A stretch of 7,839 nt of DNA. It comes from Microcoleaceae cyanobacterium UBA11344. GTDB lineage: Bacteria; Cyanobacteriota; Cyanobacteriia; Cyanobacteriales; Microcoleaceae. Shown piece by piece: positions 1-5,705 of the stretch. The stretch spans positions 13,027-20,865 of the forward strand of contig DMYK01000292.1 of the NCBI GenBank assembly GCA_003483675.1, in the 5' to 3' direction. How positions within the stretch are numbered: position 1 is the first letter of the stretch; each line of letters begins with the position of its first letter. The notes beneath the pieces were generated by a model, which did no database searches, was not told the DNA's origin, and worked only from the letters and a program-made list of their open reading frames with translations. The position numbers and the translations under genes are program-made.

Positions 1-535
1 CAAACATCAATCCAGCCACGCTAATTGCACCCATAATTGAGCTCAAAGAGACAATTCGTGACACCGCAAATACTATGCCAAAAACTCCCAAAGTTCCTAA
101 ACCCGCAGGCCAATATAAACCCAGTAAAACTCCCAAACTTGTAGCAACAGATTTGCCACCTGTAAACCCCAGCCAGATAGATTTGCTGTGGCCTAAAACA
201 GCAAATAAACCTGCTAAAGTTGCCATCCAAGGCATGACAATTGCAGTATTTTCTAAACTTGCGGTGGTTGCTAGCTGGTGGGTAAAATCGATCGCATAAA
301 TGTAACGAATCAGGGCGATCGCACTTACCCCCTTCAACACATCAACCAGCAACACACCCACCGCCGGCCACTTACCCAAAGTTCTCAGCACATTAGTTGC
401 ACCCGTCGAACCCGAACCCACGTCGCGAATGTCAATCCCCAGCAGCCATTTCCCCACCTTGTAGCCCGTAGGAATCGAACCCAGCAAGTAAGCTGCGATT
501 AGCAATGCACCATTTAAAATTATCCAGCTAGCCAT
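1..535 (-). CDS. plsY: PlsY glycerol-3-phosphate acyltransferase, 3' end cut off by window edge
   Basis: This is the integral-membrane acyltransferase that moves an acyl group from acyl-phosphate to sn-glycerol-3-phosphate, giving lysophosphatidic acid, the first step of glycerolipid synthesis. I translated it by hand from the ATG at 535-533; the frame stays open for 178 codons to base 1, so the C-terminus (family about 200-230 aa) is missing. All three PlsY signatures are visible: GSIPTG (19-24) followed by GSGSTGATNVLRTLGK (40-55), then GHSKSIWLGFTGGKSVATS (115-133), then SRIVSLSS (159-166). The second motif has GGKS where many bacteria have GGKG; I recall this as common in cyanobacteria. 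Hydrophobic stretches at about 5-20, 58-78, 102-115 and 135-158 fit a multi-pass protein. It is the last visible gene of a minus-strand lipid cluster, 215 bases after the DUF3086 gene. No strong Shine-Dalgarno precedes the ATG. Confidence 0.95.
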   Translation of the reverse strand, partial: MASWIILNGALLIAAYLLGSIPTGYKVGKWLLGIDIRDVGSGSTGATNVLRTLGKWPAVGVLLVDVLKGVSAIALIRYIYAIDFTHQLATTASLENTAIVMPWMATLAGLFAVLGHSKSIWLGFTGGKSVATSLGVLLGLYWPAGLGTLGVFGIVFAVSRIVSLSSIMGAISVAGLMF

Positions 536-567
536 GTTTTGATTTGAGATTTGTTGTACAGCAGAAT

Positions 568-615
568 GAAGAAGGAAGAAGGAAGAAGGAAGAAGGAAGA
601 AGGAAGAAGGAAGAA
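568..615. repeat. Heptamer tandem repeat (GAAGAAG), about 7 copies
   Basis: A 48-base pure purine tract made of nearly seven uninterrupted GAAGAAG units lies between plsY and the DUF3086 gene. The perfect 7-base period and intergenic location match the short tandemly repeated repetitive (STRR) sequences known from filamentous cyanobacteria. The period is not a multiple of three, and the gut feel of a Leu/Ser/Phe-rich antisense peptide here is an artefact of the repeat. Copy number is probably variable between strains. Confidence 0.9.
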
Positions 616-648
616 CTAATTCCGGTTAATTTACCCCTAAATTTATTC

Positions 649-695
649 AGTCCGCGCAGGCGGACTTTGTTTGTATAGCAGCGAATTCTATTCGC
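649..695. repeat. Double-hairpin dispersed repeat, possible bidirectional transcription barrier
   Basis: Two adjacent perfect hairpins are seen. The first has a 7-bp stem AGTCCGC/GCGGACT (649-655 and 660-666) with a GCAG loop, followed on the plus strand by TTGTTTG. The second has a 6-bp stem GCGAAT/ATTCGC (681-686 and 690-695) with a TCT loop. I recall this pair as a widely dispersed intergenic repeat of filamentous cyanobacteria, but cannot confirm it here. On the plus strand the first hairpin with its T-rich tail resembles an intrinsic terminator, yet no plus-strand gene ends nearby. On the minus strand it sits in the spacer between the DUF3086 gene and plsY and could fold in a joint transcript. 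Confidence 0.7.
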
Positions 696-717
696 CCGGA
701 ATTGCCGCAATTGATGG

Positions 718-743
718 TGTTAAAGCCGGATGTTAAAGCCGGA
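718..743. repeat. 13-bp direct repeat, two copies
   Basis: TGTTAAAGCCGGA occurs twice head to tail (718-730 and 731-743), eight bases beyond the stop codon of the DUF3086 gene. It is probably a local duplication. No function is evident. Confidence 0.85.
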
Positions 744-750
744 CATGATC

Positions 751-2061
751 TCAAAAATCTTTAGCAGTAGTCAAAGTTTGCGGGTCAGAAGCAAAGGCCA
801 ACCACAGGGGAAATTGCAGCATCGACAAACTAATTAAATCCTCTGTTTCGTCAATGACAATTAACGGCAATTTCCCATCTTTCACTAATCGATCGGCTTT
901 TTGAGCCAAAGCTTCCGCAGACTCAAACATAATAATCCCCCGTTCCGGGCCAAAATCGCTGCGAGTAATGCCCAAACAATCCTGCAAACCCCGGCGCCAT
1001 TCTCCCAAACGTTCTGGACTGTTGGCGAGTACCAAAGTCCGCACCCGACTGCCGTAGACGCTTCTGAGCACAGAAACTATTGTCGAAGTAATTAAGATAT
1101 TTTGCAAGCGCGAACCCATAGTCCGCAAAGCACCCCTTCCTCCTTGGGTAAAAAACCAGTTAGAAACTCGTTCGGCGTGGATGGGTTCAAAGGTGCGGCG
1201 GAGTTGCCAAGGCGGGCCGTAGTAGTCTGGGAGAGTGCGATATTGGTCGAGTGTGCGACGAATTTGTTTGGCTTGTTCTTGAAATCCCTGTTCCGCAAAT
1301 TTGGGATTGATTGGTGCTGAGGATTGAGACTCGTCAGCAGCAGTTTGCTTTGGTGTTTCGGGCACTGGCGGTGTCAAATCTAAGAGTTCGGCGGTAGCGG
1401 CTAAATCCTGCAAACTGCCTACTAGATAGTCTTTGAAACCTTGGACTCGAATTGCCAAATCTTGGGAGACACCGGCAAAGGTTGTCCGCATTTCTTTTTG
1501 AATTCGATCGCGCCGCCTCTCGAGTTTTTCTACTTCGATTTGCAGTGTTTGTTTGCGCTGTTCTAATTGAATCAAGCCGTCTTGCACCAAACGCCCGATC
1601 GACACTTGAGCCTCGCCCAATGCTGCTAATGCCTTGACTTTTTCGGCTTCTAGGGTGGCAATTTTTTCGGTCAAATCTTGTTCTTGCTGCTGCAATGCTT
1701 GGACTCGTTCTGCCAAATTTTCGGTAACATTTTCTTGGATGTCTGTTACCATTTCGTCTATTGCTGTTGGCTGGGAGTCTTGCGGATGCTGGATTTGCTC
1801 CATCGCCTCCTCTGACTCGCCCCTAGCGCCGACTTCCTCAAAAAATAGGGATATTTCCGAGTCTTCGTCGCTTAGTTGGGGCTCTGGTTCTTCTGGCATT
1901 TCAGAGATTGTCGGTGACTCGTCTGCCTCAAAAGGCTGTTCAGTAGCTTCTGATGGGAGTCGATCGATCGCCTCCGAAGCAGGTAAATTTGGTTCGTCGT
2001 CAACTGGTGTGGCGATTCGTGGGTTTTGCGGTTTTTGGGTGAGAGATTCGTCTGAATTCAT
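751..2061 (-). CDS. DUF3086 family coiled-coil protein of unknown function
   Basis: A 436-aa soluble protein that I recognise as the cyanobacterial DUF3086 family; its function is unknown. Residues 1-100 are acidic, rich in E, D, P and S, and look disordered. Residues about 108-200 form a long heptad-rich coiled coil (for example QQQEQDLTEKIATLEAEKVK and LEQRKQTLQIEVEKLERRRD). A short Pro/Gln/Ser-rich linker (about 228-252) leads to a compact C-terminal domain (about 255-436). That domain contains a predicted strand RTLVLANSP followed by ERLGEWRRGLQ, and later PLIVIDETEDL, which resembles a Walker B/DExx motif; I see no Walker A loop. There is no signal peptide or membrane segment. The start is the ATG at 2061-2059, without a clear Shine-Dalgarno. 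It lies between DUF3119/mlaE-type genes upstream and plsY downstream, suggesting, by context only, a role in lipid homeostasis or membrane organisation. Confidence 0.85.
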   Translation of the reverse strand: MNSDESLTQKPQNPRIATPVDDEPNLPASEAIDRLPSEATEQPFEADESPTISEMPEEPEPQLSDEDSEISLFFEEVGARGESEEAMEQIQHPQDSQPTAIDEMVTDIQENVTENLAERVQALQQQEQDLTEKIATLEAEKVKALAALGEAQVSIGRLVQDGLIQLEQRKQTLQIEVEKLERRRDRIQKEMRTTFAGVSQDLAIRVQGFKDYLVGSLQDLAATAELLDLTPPVPETPKQTAADESQSSAPINPKFAEQGFQEQAKQIRRTLDQYRTLPDYYGPPWQLRRTFEPIHAERVSNWFFTQGGRGALRTMGSRLQNILITSTIVSVLRSVYGSRVRTLVLANSPERLGEWRRGLQDCLGITRSDFGPERGIIMFESAEALAQKADRLVKDGKLPLIVIDETEDLISLSMLQFPLWLAFASDPQTLTTAKDF

Positions 2062-2370
2062 AGCAAATTTTGTGAGGCATGGGGAATGGAAAAACTGAAA
2101 AATTAAATTTTTTAATTTTTAATTTTTGGAGTCAAAGAGCCAGAAGCAGTTTTCAGTTGGGAGTTTTTAATTGAGTTACAACTATAGCAATTCTCAGTCA
2201 TTTGTGAACGAGACTCTCTTTGATAACATACTGAAACTAACCGCAGAGAACACAGAGAACACAGAGTCAGAGAAGAGAGGAGTTCACACATGATTTTGGA
2301 GTGCTATAACAACTGCCAACTGACAACTGCCAACTGCCTGGTTACTGAGCGAAGTCGAAGTACGGATTTT
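2062..2370. other. Repeat-rich spacer between DUF3119 and DUF3086 genes
   Basis: No gene is seen in these 309 bases. They hold an AT-rich block (about 2097-2127, runs of A and T), a 9-base tandem AGAGAACAC (2245-2266, 2.4 copies) inside a longer AACCGCAGAG-type sequence, the heptamer array listed separately (2310-2337), and ACTGAGCGAAGTCGAAGT (2344-2361) ending ten bases from the DUF3119 stop. From memory, the second and last of these belong to dispersed repeats common in cyanobacterial genomes. I could not identify a convincing promoter for the DUF3086 gene. Confidence 0.7.
2310..2337. repeat. Heptamer tandem repeat (CAACTGC/CAACTGA), 4 copies
   Basis: Four head-to-tail heptamers, CAACTGC, CAACTGA, CAACTGC, CAACTGC, lie just downstream of the DUF3119 gene. 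This is a second STRR-type array, with a unit unrelated to the one at 568-615. Confidence 0.9.
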
Positions 2371-2763
2371 TCAGTCTTGACGGGGACAACGCTGTTCTAA
2401 GCAGGTCTGTAGCATTTTACGATCGAATAGAACCGGCAGAAAGTGAATGCTGTTAATTTCTTTGAAGTAAAACAAAATCGGCACTGCGGGCCAAAAGATC
2501 CGCCAATTTTGCCATTCTCGGTAAGGAAACTTGCGGATTAAGTTTTGCGATCGATAAATGTCCAAATCGGTTGGGGTGAATTGCAGCCGGATGGTGGCGG
2601 CTTGATACATCAAAAACAAGCCGAACACCGAAAGGGGCAAACTCGCCCACTTCTGCACGAACAGCAGCGGTATGGCGGCAAGTACCAGGACGATGGGAAT
2701 CGCATAACTCGGTTCAAGTTCGATCGTATTTGTCGGTGTGCTCGAAGAGGTAGTTGTAGTCAC
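2371..2763 (-). CDS. DUF3119 family small membrane protein
   Basis: A 130-aa protein that I recognise as the cyanobacterial DUF3119 family, function unknown. A short Thr/Ser-rich N-terminus (1-15) precedes two closely spaced hydrophobic segments, about 19-36 (SYAIPIVLVLAAIPLLFV) and 41-57 (SLPLSVFGLFLMYQAA). The rest looks like a small cytosolic beta-rich domain: LQFTPTDLDIYR, then RKFPYREWQNWRIFWP and a second hydrophobic patch VPILFYFKEINSIHFLP. This layout is reminiscent of PH-like membrane proteins, but that is inference. The start is GTG at 2763-2761: an in-frame TGA lies four codons upstream and no ATG is available before the first membrane segment. It sits 259 bases downstream of the MlaE-type permease gene, with an inverted repeat between them, in an arrangement I recall from other cyanobacteria. 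Confidence 0.85.
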   Translation of the reverse strand: MTTTTSSSTPTNTIELEPSYAIPIVLVLAAIPLLFVQKWASLPLSVFGLFLMYQAATIRLQFTPTDLDIYRSQNLIRKFPYREWQNWRIFWPAVPILFYFKEINSIHFLPVLFDRKMLQTCLEQRCPRQD

Positions 2764-2883
2764 GGGCTTAAGTCAAACGAATTTTGTCAACAGTTTATAT
2801 TTTACCGTTTCCTAGCTTACAGGCCATTGGTGTCAACTTAACGTCAAAAGTAGTATCAGTATACCGTCTGCTAATGAGCAACT

Positions 2884-2965
2884 CGATCCCCCCTAGCCCC
2901 CCTTAACAAGGGGGGGACAGGAAGCACTCAAAGTCCCCCTTCTTAAGGGGGATTTAGGGGGATCG
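2884..2965. repeat. Large nested inverted repeat (MITE-like or palindromic repeat)
   Basis: Two near-perfect complementary arms, 2884-2918 and 2933-2965, are separated by a 14-base loop. Each begins or ends with CGATCCCCC/GGGGGATCG. Each arm is itself a smaller palindrome (C-run, TTAA core, G-run), so the RNA could fold either as one long hairpin of about 33 bp or as two short ones. Arms differ by a few substitutions and single-base insertions. It lies 57 bases past the stop of the MlaE-type gene and ahead of the DUF3119 gene. It may act as an mRNA-stabilising or attenuating structure, or be an inserted non-autonomous element. No T-run follows it on the minus strand. Confidence 0.85.
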
Positions 2966-3022
2966 AAACTCGACTGCAAGCGACATTTATTATGGGTTTC
3001 AGTCTTAAGTTTACACCAACAA

Positions 3023-3850
3023 TCACAAGCCTTTGAGTACGCTACTGCCTGTCCCCTGAAACATTAGCCAAGTCATCACAAAGTTCAAGATAAAAATAGC
3101 TAGCAAAGCTGTCACCACCGCAGTTGTAGTCGATTGGCCGACACCCTTGGCCCCGCCAGTGGTGGTTAAACCCCAGCTAGTGCCGATGACAGCAATCAAA
3201 CCACCGAACACAAAAGCCTTAATTATGGCGCTGCAAATATCCCACAGAGTCAGAAAATTGCGGACTGATTCTAGAAATACGGTTTGAGAGACGCCGTACA
3301 TGGTGGTAGCAATCAGCAATCCGCCGGCGATGCCGGTTACTAGGGACAAGATGGTTAAAATTGGTAGCATCAAGCAGCAAGCAATGACGCGGGGAATTAC
3401 TAGATAGTCGATCGGGTCTGTTCTGAGCATCAGCAGGGCATCTATCTGCTCTGTGACTTGCATTGTGCCGATTTCCGCCGCAAAAGCCGAACCTACTCGT
3501 CCGGTGACAATGACAGCCGTTAAAACGGGGCCGAGTTCGCGAGTCAAAGACAGGGCTAAAACGCCGCCGACGACATTGCCGGCGCCCAGGTTGATAAACT
3601 CTCTTGCTACCTGAACGGTAAATACCATGCCGACAAAACCGGCAGTTAGCAAAGCAATTAGCAGGGATTCTGGGCCGACTGCTGCCATTTGGTCGAGGGT
3701 GTTGCGGCGGTTAATTTTGTGGGTGAGTAAGTGCAGCATGACTTGGCCGCCCAATAAAATTGCTGCGAGCAACCTCTGACTCCACAAACTCAGGCTTGAA
3801 GGTGTAGTGCTAGAACTCAAGGGGATGGCGACTGTATAAGAACTTGACAA
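3023..3850 (-). CDS. MlaE/TGD1 (Ycf63)-type lipid ABC transporter permease
   Basis: A 275-aa permease of the MlaE/YrbE family, the membrane subunit of phospholipid transporters between membranes; the plant chloroplast homologue is TGD1 and the plastid-encoded name is Ycf63. The family signature is clear: LTRELGPVLTA (102-112), GRVGSAFAAEIGTMQVTEQI (117-136) and the LRTDPIDYLVIPRVIA block (142-157). Hydrophobic helices lie at about 25-42, 61-81, 92-115, 148-184, 205-226 and 243-264. The start is TTG at 3850-3848. The frame is open further upstream but has no ATG, and the first in-frame ATG is codon 38, inside the first helix, so a non-ATG start is needed. The partners expected for a full transporter, an ATPase (MlaF/TGD3) and an MCE protein (MlaD/TGD2), are not in the window. 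Confidence 0.93.
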   Translation of the reverse strand: MSSSYTVAIPLSSSTTPSSLSLWSQRLLAAILLGGQVMLHLLTHKINRRNTLDQMAAVGPESLLIALLTAGFVGMVFTVQVAREFINLGAGNVVGGVLALSLTRELGPVLTAVIVTGRVGSAFAAEIGTMQVTEQIDALLMLRTDPIDYLVIPRVIACCLMLPILTILSLVTGIAGGLLIATTMYGVSQTVFLESVRNFLTLWDICSAIIKAFVFGGLIAVIGTSWGLTTTGGAKGVGQSTTTAVVTALLAIFILNFVMTWLMFQGTGSSVLKGL

Positions 3851-4013
3851 CTGGAAAAAATCCCATCTATCTACAAATCTTAAACAAGTTTTTTTGATTA
3901 AATTTAAGATTTCTGACAGATTTGGCCGCTGGGGGCGATCGCTACCTATCTTGGAAAAGGACAGGTTTTGTTGACTTGTACGCCTTTCGGCAGTTTAGCT
4001 GAATTTACTGATT
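3851..4013. promoter_or_regulatory. Divergent intergenic region, probable promoters for both sides
   Basis: These 163 bases separate the minus-strand lipid cluster from the plus-strand membrane-protein gene, so promoters for both directions are expected here. The part next to the permease gene is AT-rich (about 3880-3915, including a run of seven T), and one perfect HIP1 octamer is at 3935-3942. No convincing -10/-35 pair could be fixed by eye. Confidence 0.4.
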
Positions 4014-4301
4014 ATGAGCATTTTTCCCAATTTTCTGCGCTCTGTGCTGCTGGCTGGCCTGTTGAGCTTTGTCGCCCCCTTATTGTTCATCGGCGCTGGG
4101 TTGACTAGCTTTTTGTTGATCGGTATGGTGCCTGCTCTCCAAGGGGTTGGTCGTTCTGGGGAAGACCTGATTTTGCAGTTCTTAGCTACTTTTGGCAGTG
4201 GCTGTCCCCTCCAGGGATTGTTGGTGATTGGCACGACTTTTGGTTTGGTGGGTGCTTTGTTTGATACCTATGCTTCTTTTCAGCACTCACGATGGGGTTA
4301 A
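4014..4301 (+). CDS. Small hydrophobic membrane protein of unknown function
   Basis: A 95-aa protein with no assigned function. Two hydrophobic regions are visible: about 8-38 (starting RSVLLAGLLSFVAPLLFIGA), long enough for one extended helix or a tight hairpin, and about 66-84 (PLQGLLVIGTTFGLVGALFD). The connecting segment has GRSGEDLILQFLATFGSGCP, with a single Cys at 64. The C-terminus is short and polar (QHSRWG). It resembles short conserved cyanobacterial membrane proteins I remember without names. The ATG at 4014 is the first of the frame and has only a weak upstream purine stretch. It is transcribed away from the MlaE-type gene, 163 bases apart, so co-regulation from the shared spacer is possible but unproven. 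Confidence 0.75.
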   Translation: MSIFPNFLRSVLLAGLLSFVAPLLFIGAGLTSFLLIGMVPALQGVGRSGEDLILQFLATFGSGCPLQGLLVIGTTFGLVGALFDTYASFQHSRWG

Positions 4302-4311
4302 CCCACCTGGG

Positions 4312-4360
4312 ATTTGAGATTTGAGATCGTCTATGCTCGATCGCATCTAAAATCTCAAAT
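4312..4360 (+). terminator. Inverted-repeat structure after the small membrane-protein gene
   Basis: ATTTGAGAT is present twice (4312-4320 and 4319-4327) and its exact complement ATCTCAAAT lies at 4352-4360, so a 9-bp stem with a loop of about 24 bases can form 11 bases after the stop codon. No T-run follows, so intrinsic termination is doubtful. The sequence is the GATTTGA heptamer found as an array at 5907. Confidence 0.4.
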
Positions 4361-4496
4361 TGCTGGGTTCGGGTTGGAGCCTGACCCCCGCACCTGCGAT
4401 GATTTAGCAGTATCGATCGCGAATGTTCGGAAATGCGATCACTCCTGTTACAGAAAACCGAATCTCCTAGTTTCTGGATCTTGAATATATTGGTAC

Positions 4497-4523
4497 TGGT
4501 TGAATACAAACATGATTCAACCA
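4497..4523 (+). promoter_or_regulatory. Hairpin in the leader of the small heat shock gene
   Basis: TGGTTGAAT (4497-4505) and ATTCAACCA (4515-4523) form a perfect 9-bp stem with a 9-base loop, ending 31 bases before the Hsp20 ATG. TATATT at 4486-4491 could be a -10 element, which would put the transcription start near 4498 and the hairpin at the very 5' end of the mRNA. It does not cover the Shine-Dalgarno (GAGGA, 4544-4548). It may be an operator palindrome, a 5' stabiliser or part of a thermosensing leader; the sequence alone cannot decide. Confidence 0.5.
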
Positions 4524-4554
4524 CATAGAAAGCCAAGAAATTCGAGGATTAGTT

Positions 4555-4998
4555 ATGGCACTTACTCGTTGGGAACCTTTGCGGGAAATGGACTCCTTGC
4601 AGCGCGAAATGAATCGGTGGTTTGATAGCTTGACACCACATATCGATCGCACTTCTAACGGTATTGCTTTTGTACCGGCAGCCGAGATCGATGAAACTCC
4701 TGATGCCATCCACCTTAAGTTAGAGATTCCGGGTCTGGAAGCTAAGGATTTGGACGTAGAAGTGACGCCAGAAGCTGTTTCTATTAGTGGCGAACGCCGA
4801 TCGGAAACTAAGACTGAAGAAAGAGGCATGACTCGTTCTGAGTTCCGCTACGGTTCCTTCCGCCGCGTAATTCCCCTACCGGCACGCATTCAAAATGATA
4901 GCGTACAAGCTGAGTACAAAAATGGGGTTTTGAACCTGAATTTACCCAAGGTTGAATCGGAAAAAAGCCATGCAGTTAAAGTGCCGATTTGCGGCTAA
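4555..4998 (+). CDS. hspA: Small heat shock protein, Hsp20/alpha-crystallin family (HspA)
   Basis: A 147-aa ATP-independent holdase chaperone that binds unfolding proteins and, in cyanobacteria, also helps stabilise thylakoid membranes under heat. The N-terminal arm (1-37) starts MALTRWEPLREMDSLQREMN, typical of bacterial class A Hsp20. The alpha-crystallin domain spans about 38-140: FVPAAEIDETPD, the strand-loop block IHLKLEIPGLEAKDLDVEV, SEFRYGSFRRVIPLP (95-109), and the near-invariant YKNGVLNLNLPK (121-132). The C-terminal tail VKVPICG carries a V-x-V form of the I-x-I oligomerisation motif. GAGGA ends six bases before the ATG. A palindromic hairpin lies in the leader and a strong terminator follows, so it is probably monocistronic and heat-regulated (inference). 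Confidence 0.96.
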   Translation: MALTRWEPLREMDSLQREMNRWFDSLTPHIDRTSNGIAFVPAAEIDETPDAIHLKLEIPGLEAKDLDVEVTPEAVSISGERRSETKTEERGMTRSEFRYGSFRRVIPLPARIQNDSVQAEYKNGVLNLNLPKVESEKSHAVKVPICG

Positions 4999-5029
4999 TA
5001 ATTGTTGGCCAATTTAGTTAGTTAATTAG

Positions 5030-5052
5030 TAGGGGGCGCACTGCGCCCCCTA
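5030..5052 (+). terminator. Intrinsic terminator of the Hsp20 gene
   Basis: A perfect 10-bp GC-rich stem, TAGGGGGCGC (5030-5039) with GCGCCCCCTA (5043-5052), has a 3-base loop ACT and is followed by TTTGTTT. It begins 32 bases after the hspA stop codon and would end its transcript. Confidence 0.9.
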
Positions 5053-5126
5053 TTTGTTTGGGAAATTGCTGATTAATATCATGTCCCGGAATAGTGATCA
5101 TAGTTTTGTTCGACCATGCCTTAGCC

Positions 5127-5142
5127 CCTAGGCCCTAGGCCC
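5127..5142. repeat. Short CCTAGGC tandem/palindrome
   Basis: CCTAGG occurs twice within CCCCTAGGCCCTAGGCCC, a self-complementary GC-rich stretch between the Hsp20 terminator and the FAS1 gene. It could form small alternative hairpins. Its function is unknown. Confidence 0.6.
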
Positions 5143-5166
5143 GTACAGGATGTATCAGCAATTAAC

Positions 5167-5196
5167 AAATCACCAAATCACCAAATCACCAAATCA
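5167..5196. repeat. Octamer tandem repeat (AAATCACC), 3.75 copies
   Basis: Three full AAATCACC units and a partial fourth lie 47 bases upstream of the FAS1 ATG, in the region where its promoter or leader should be. The unit is eight bases, unlike the heptamers elsewhere in the window. Copy-number change here could alter promoter spacing (inference). Confidence 0.85.
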
Positions 5197-5243
5197 GTTT
5201 ACGATACTTAATGGAGAAAATTTACGAGATGAGGTAAAACTTA

Positions 5244-5645
5244 ATGCCTGATATTGTTGATATTGCCGTAGGTGCGGGTTCCTTCCAAACTCTGGTAACA
5301 GCCGTGCAAGTAGCTAATTTGGTAGACGCGCTCAAAAGTCCGGGCCCTTTCACTGTCTTTGCACCCAATGACGACGCATTCGCCAAATTGCCGCCGGGAA
5401 CTATCACAACTCTAGTACAGAACGTTCCCCAACTGTCGAGAATTCTGATGTTTCACGTCGTCTCCGGGAAGTTTATGAAAGCTGACTTGGCAAAACTTGG
5501 TTGTGTTACTTCCCTGGAAGGTTCGCCGATTAAAATTGATTGCTCTGATGGTTTTGAAGTAAAAAATGCTACAGTTGTCGCTGCCGATATCGAAGCTGAT
5601 AACGGCGTGATTCACGTCATCGATACCGTAATTTTAATGGGATAG
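5244..5645 (+). CDS. Single-domain fasciclin (FAS1) protein
   Basis: A 133-aa protein made of one complete FAS1 (beta-Ig-h3/fasciclin) domain, a fold used in cell adhesion and found as a small stand-alone protein in many cyanobacteria. The H1 motif is [15 protein letters not shown] (36-50), the central conserved histidine lies in LMFHVVSGK (68-76), and the H2 motif is [13 protein letters not shown] (121-133). Two cysteines (87 and 100) could pair only in an oxidising compartment. There is no signal peptide: the protein starts directly with [18 protein letters not shown], so it is either cytosolic or exported by an unrecognised route. The ATG at 5244 follows a good Shine-Dalgarno, GAGGT (5231-5235), eight bases away. 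Its precise function is unknown. Confidence 0.93.
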   Translation: MPDIVDIAVGAGSFQTLVTAVQVANLVDALKSPGPFTVFAPNDDAFAKLPPGTITTLVQNVPQLSRILMFHVVSGKFMKADLAKLGCVTSLEGSPIKIDCSDGFEVKNATVVAADIEADNGVIHVIDTVILMG

Positions 5646-5673
5646 TTTCGTCGTCTGGCCCAGCAACGGGAGC

Positions 5674-5705
5674 GAAGCAAGTGCCTGGTGGTATGCCTTT
5701 GCTTC
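5674..5705 (+). terminator. Possible terminator of the FAS1 gene
   Basis: GAAGCAA (5674-5680) pairs with TTGCTTC (5699-5705), extendable by GC past a bulged base, and a run of eight T lies at 5721-5728. The T-run is 15 bases from the stem, so this is weaker than a standard intrinsic terminator. Confidence 0.4.

Noticed and set aside
528..710. 60-codon minus-strand open frame covering the GAAGAAG array
   Set aside because: Its repeated Leu/Pro/Ser/Phe peptide is just the translated heptamer, and it overlaps the plsY start.
1634..2098. 154-codon plus-strand open frame antisense to the DUF3086 gene
   Set aside because: The product is a Ser/Cys-rich low-complexity peptide produced by reading the acidic, Glu/Asp-rich arm backwards; it has no domain or ribosome site.
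2884..2965. Possible insertion sequence
   Set aside because: Inverted repeats are separated by only 14 bases and enclose no transposase gene; kept only as a MITE-like repeat.
4467..4829. 120-codon minus-strand open frame over the Hsp20 gene
   Set aside because: It is antisense to a well-supported alpha-crystallin gene and shows no protein-like features.
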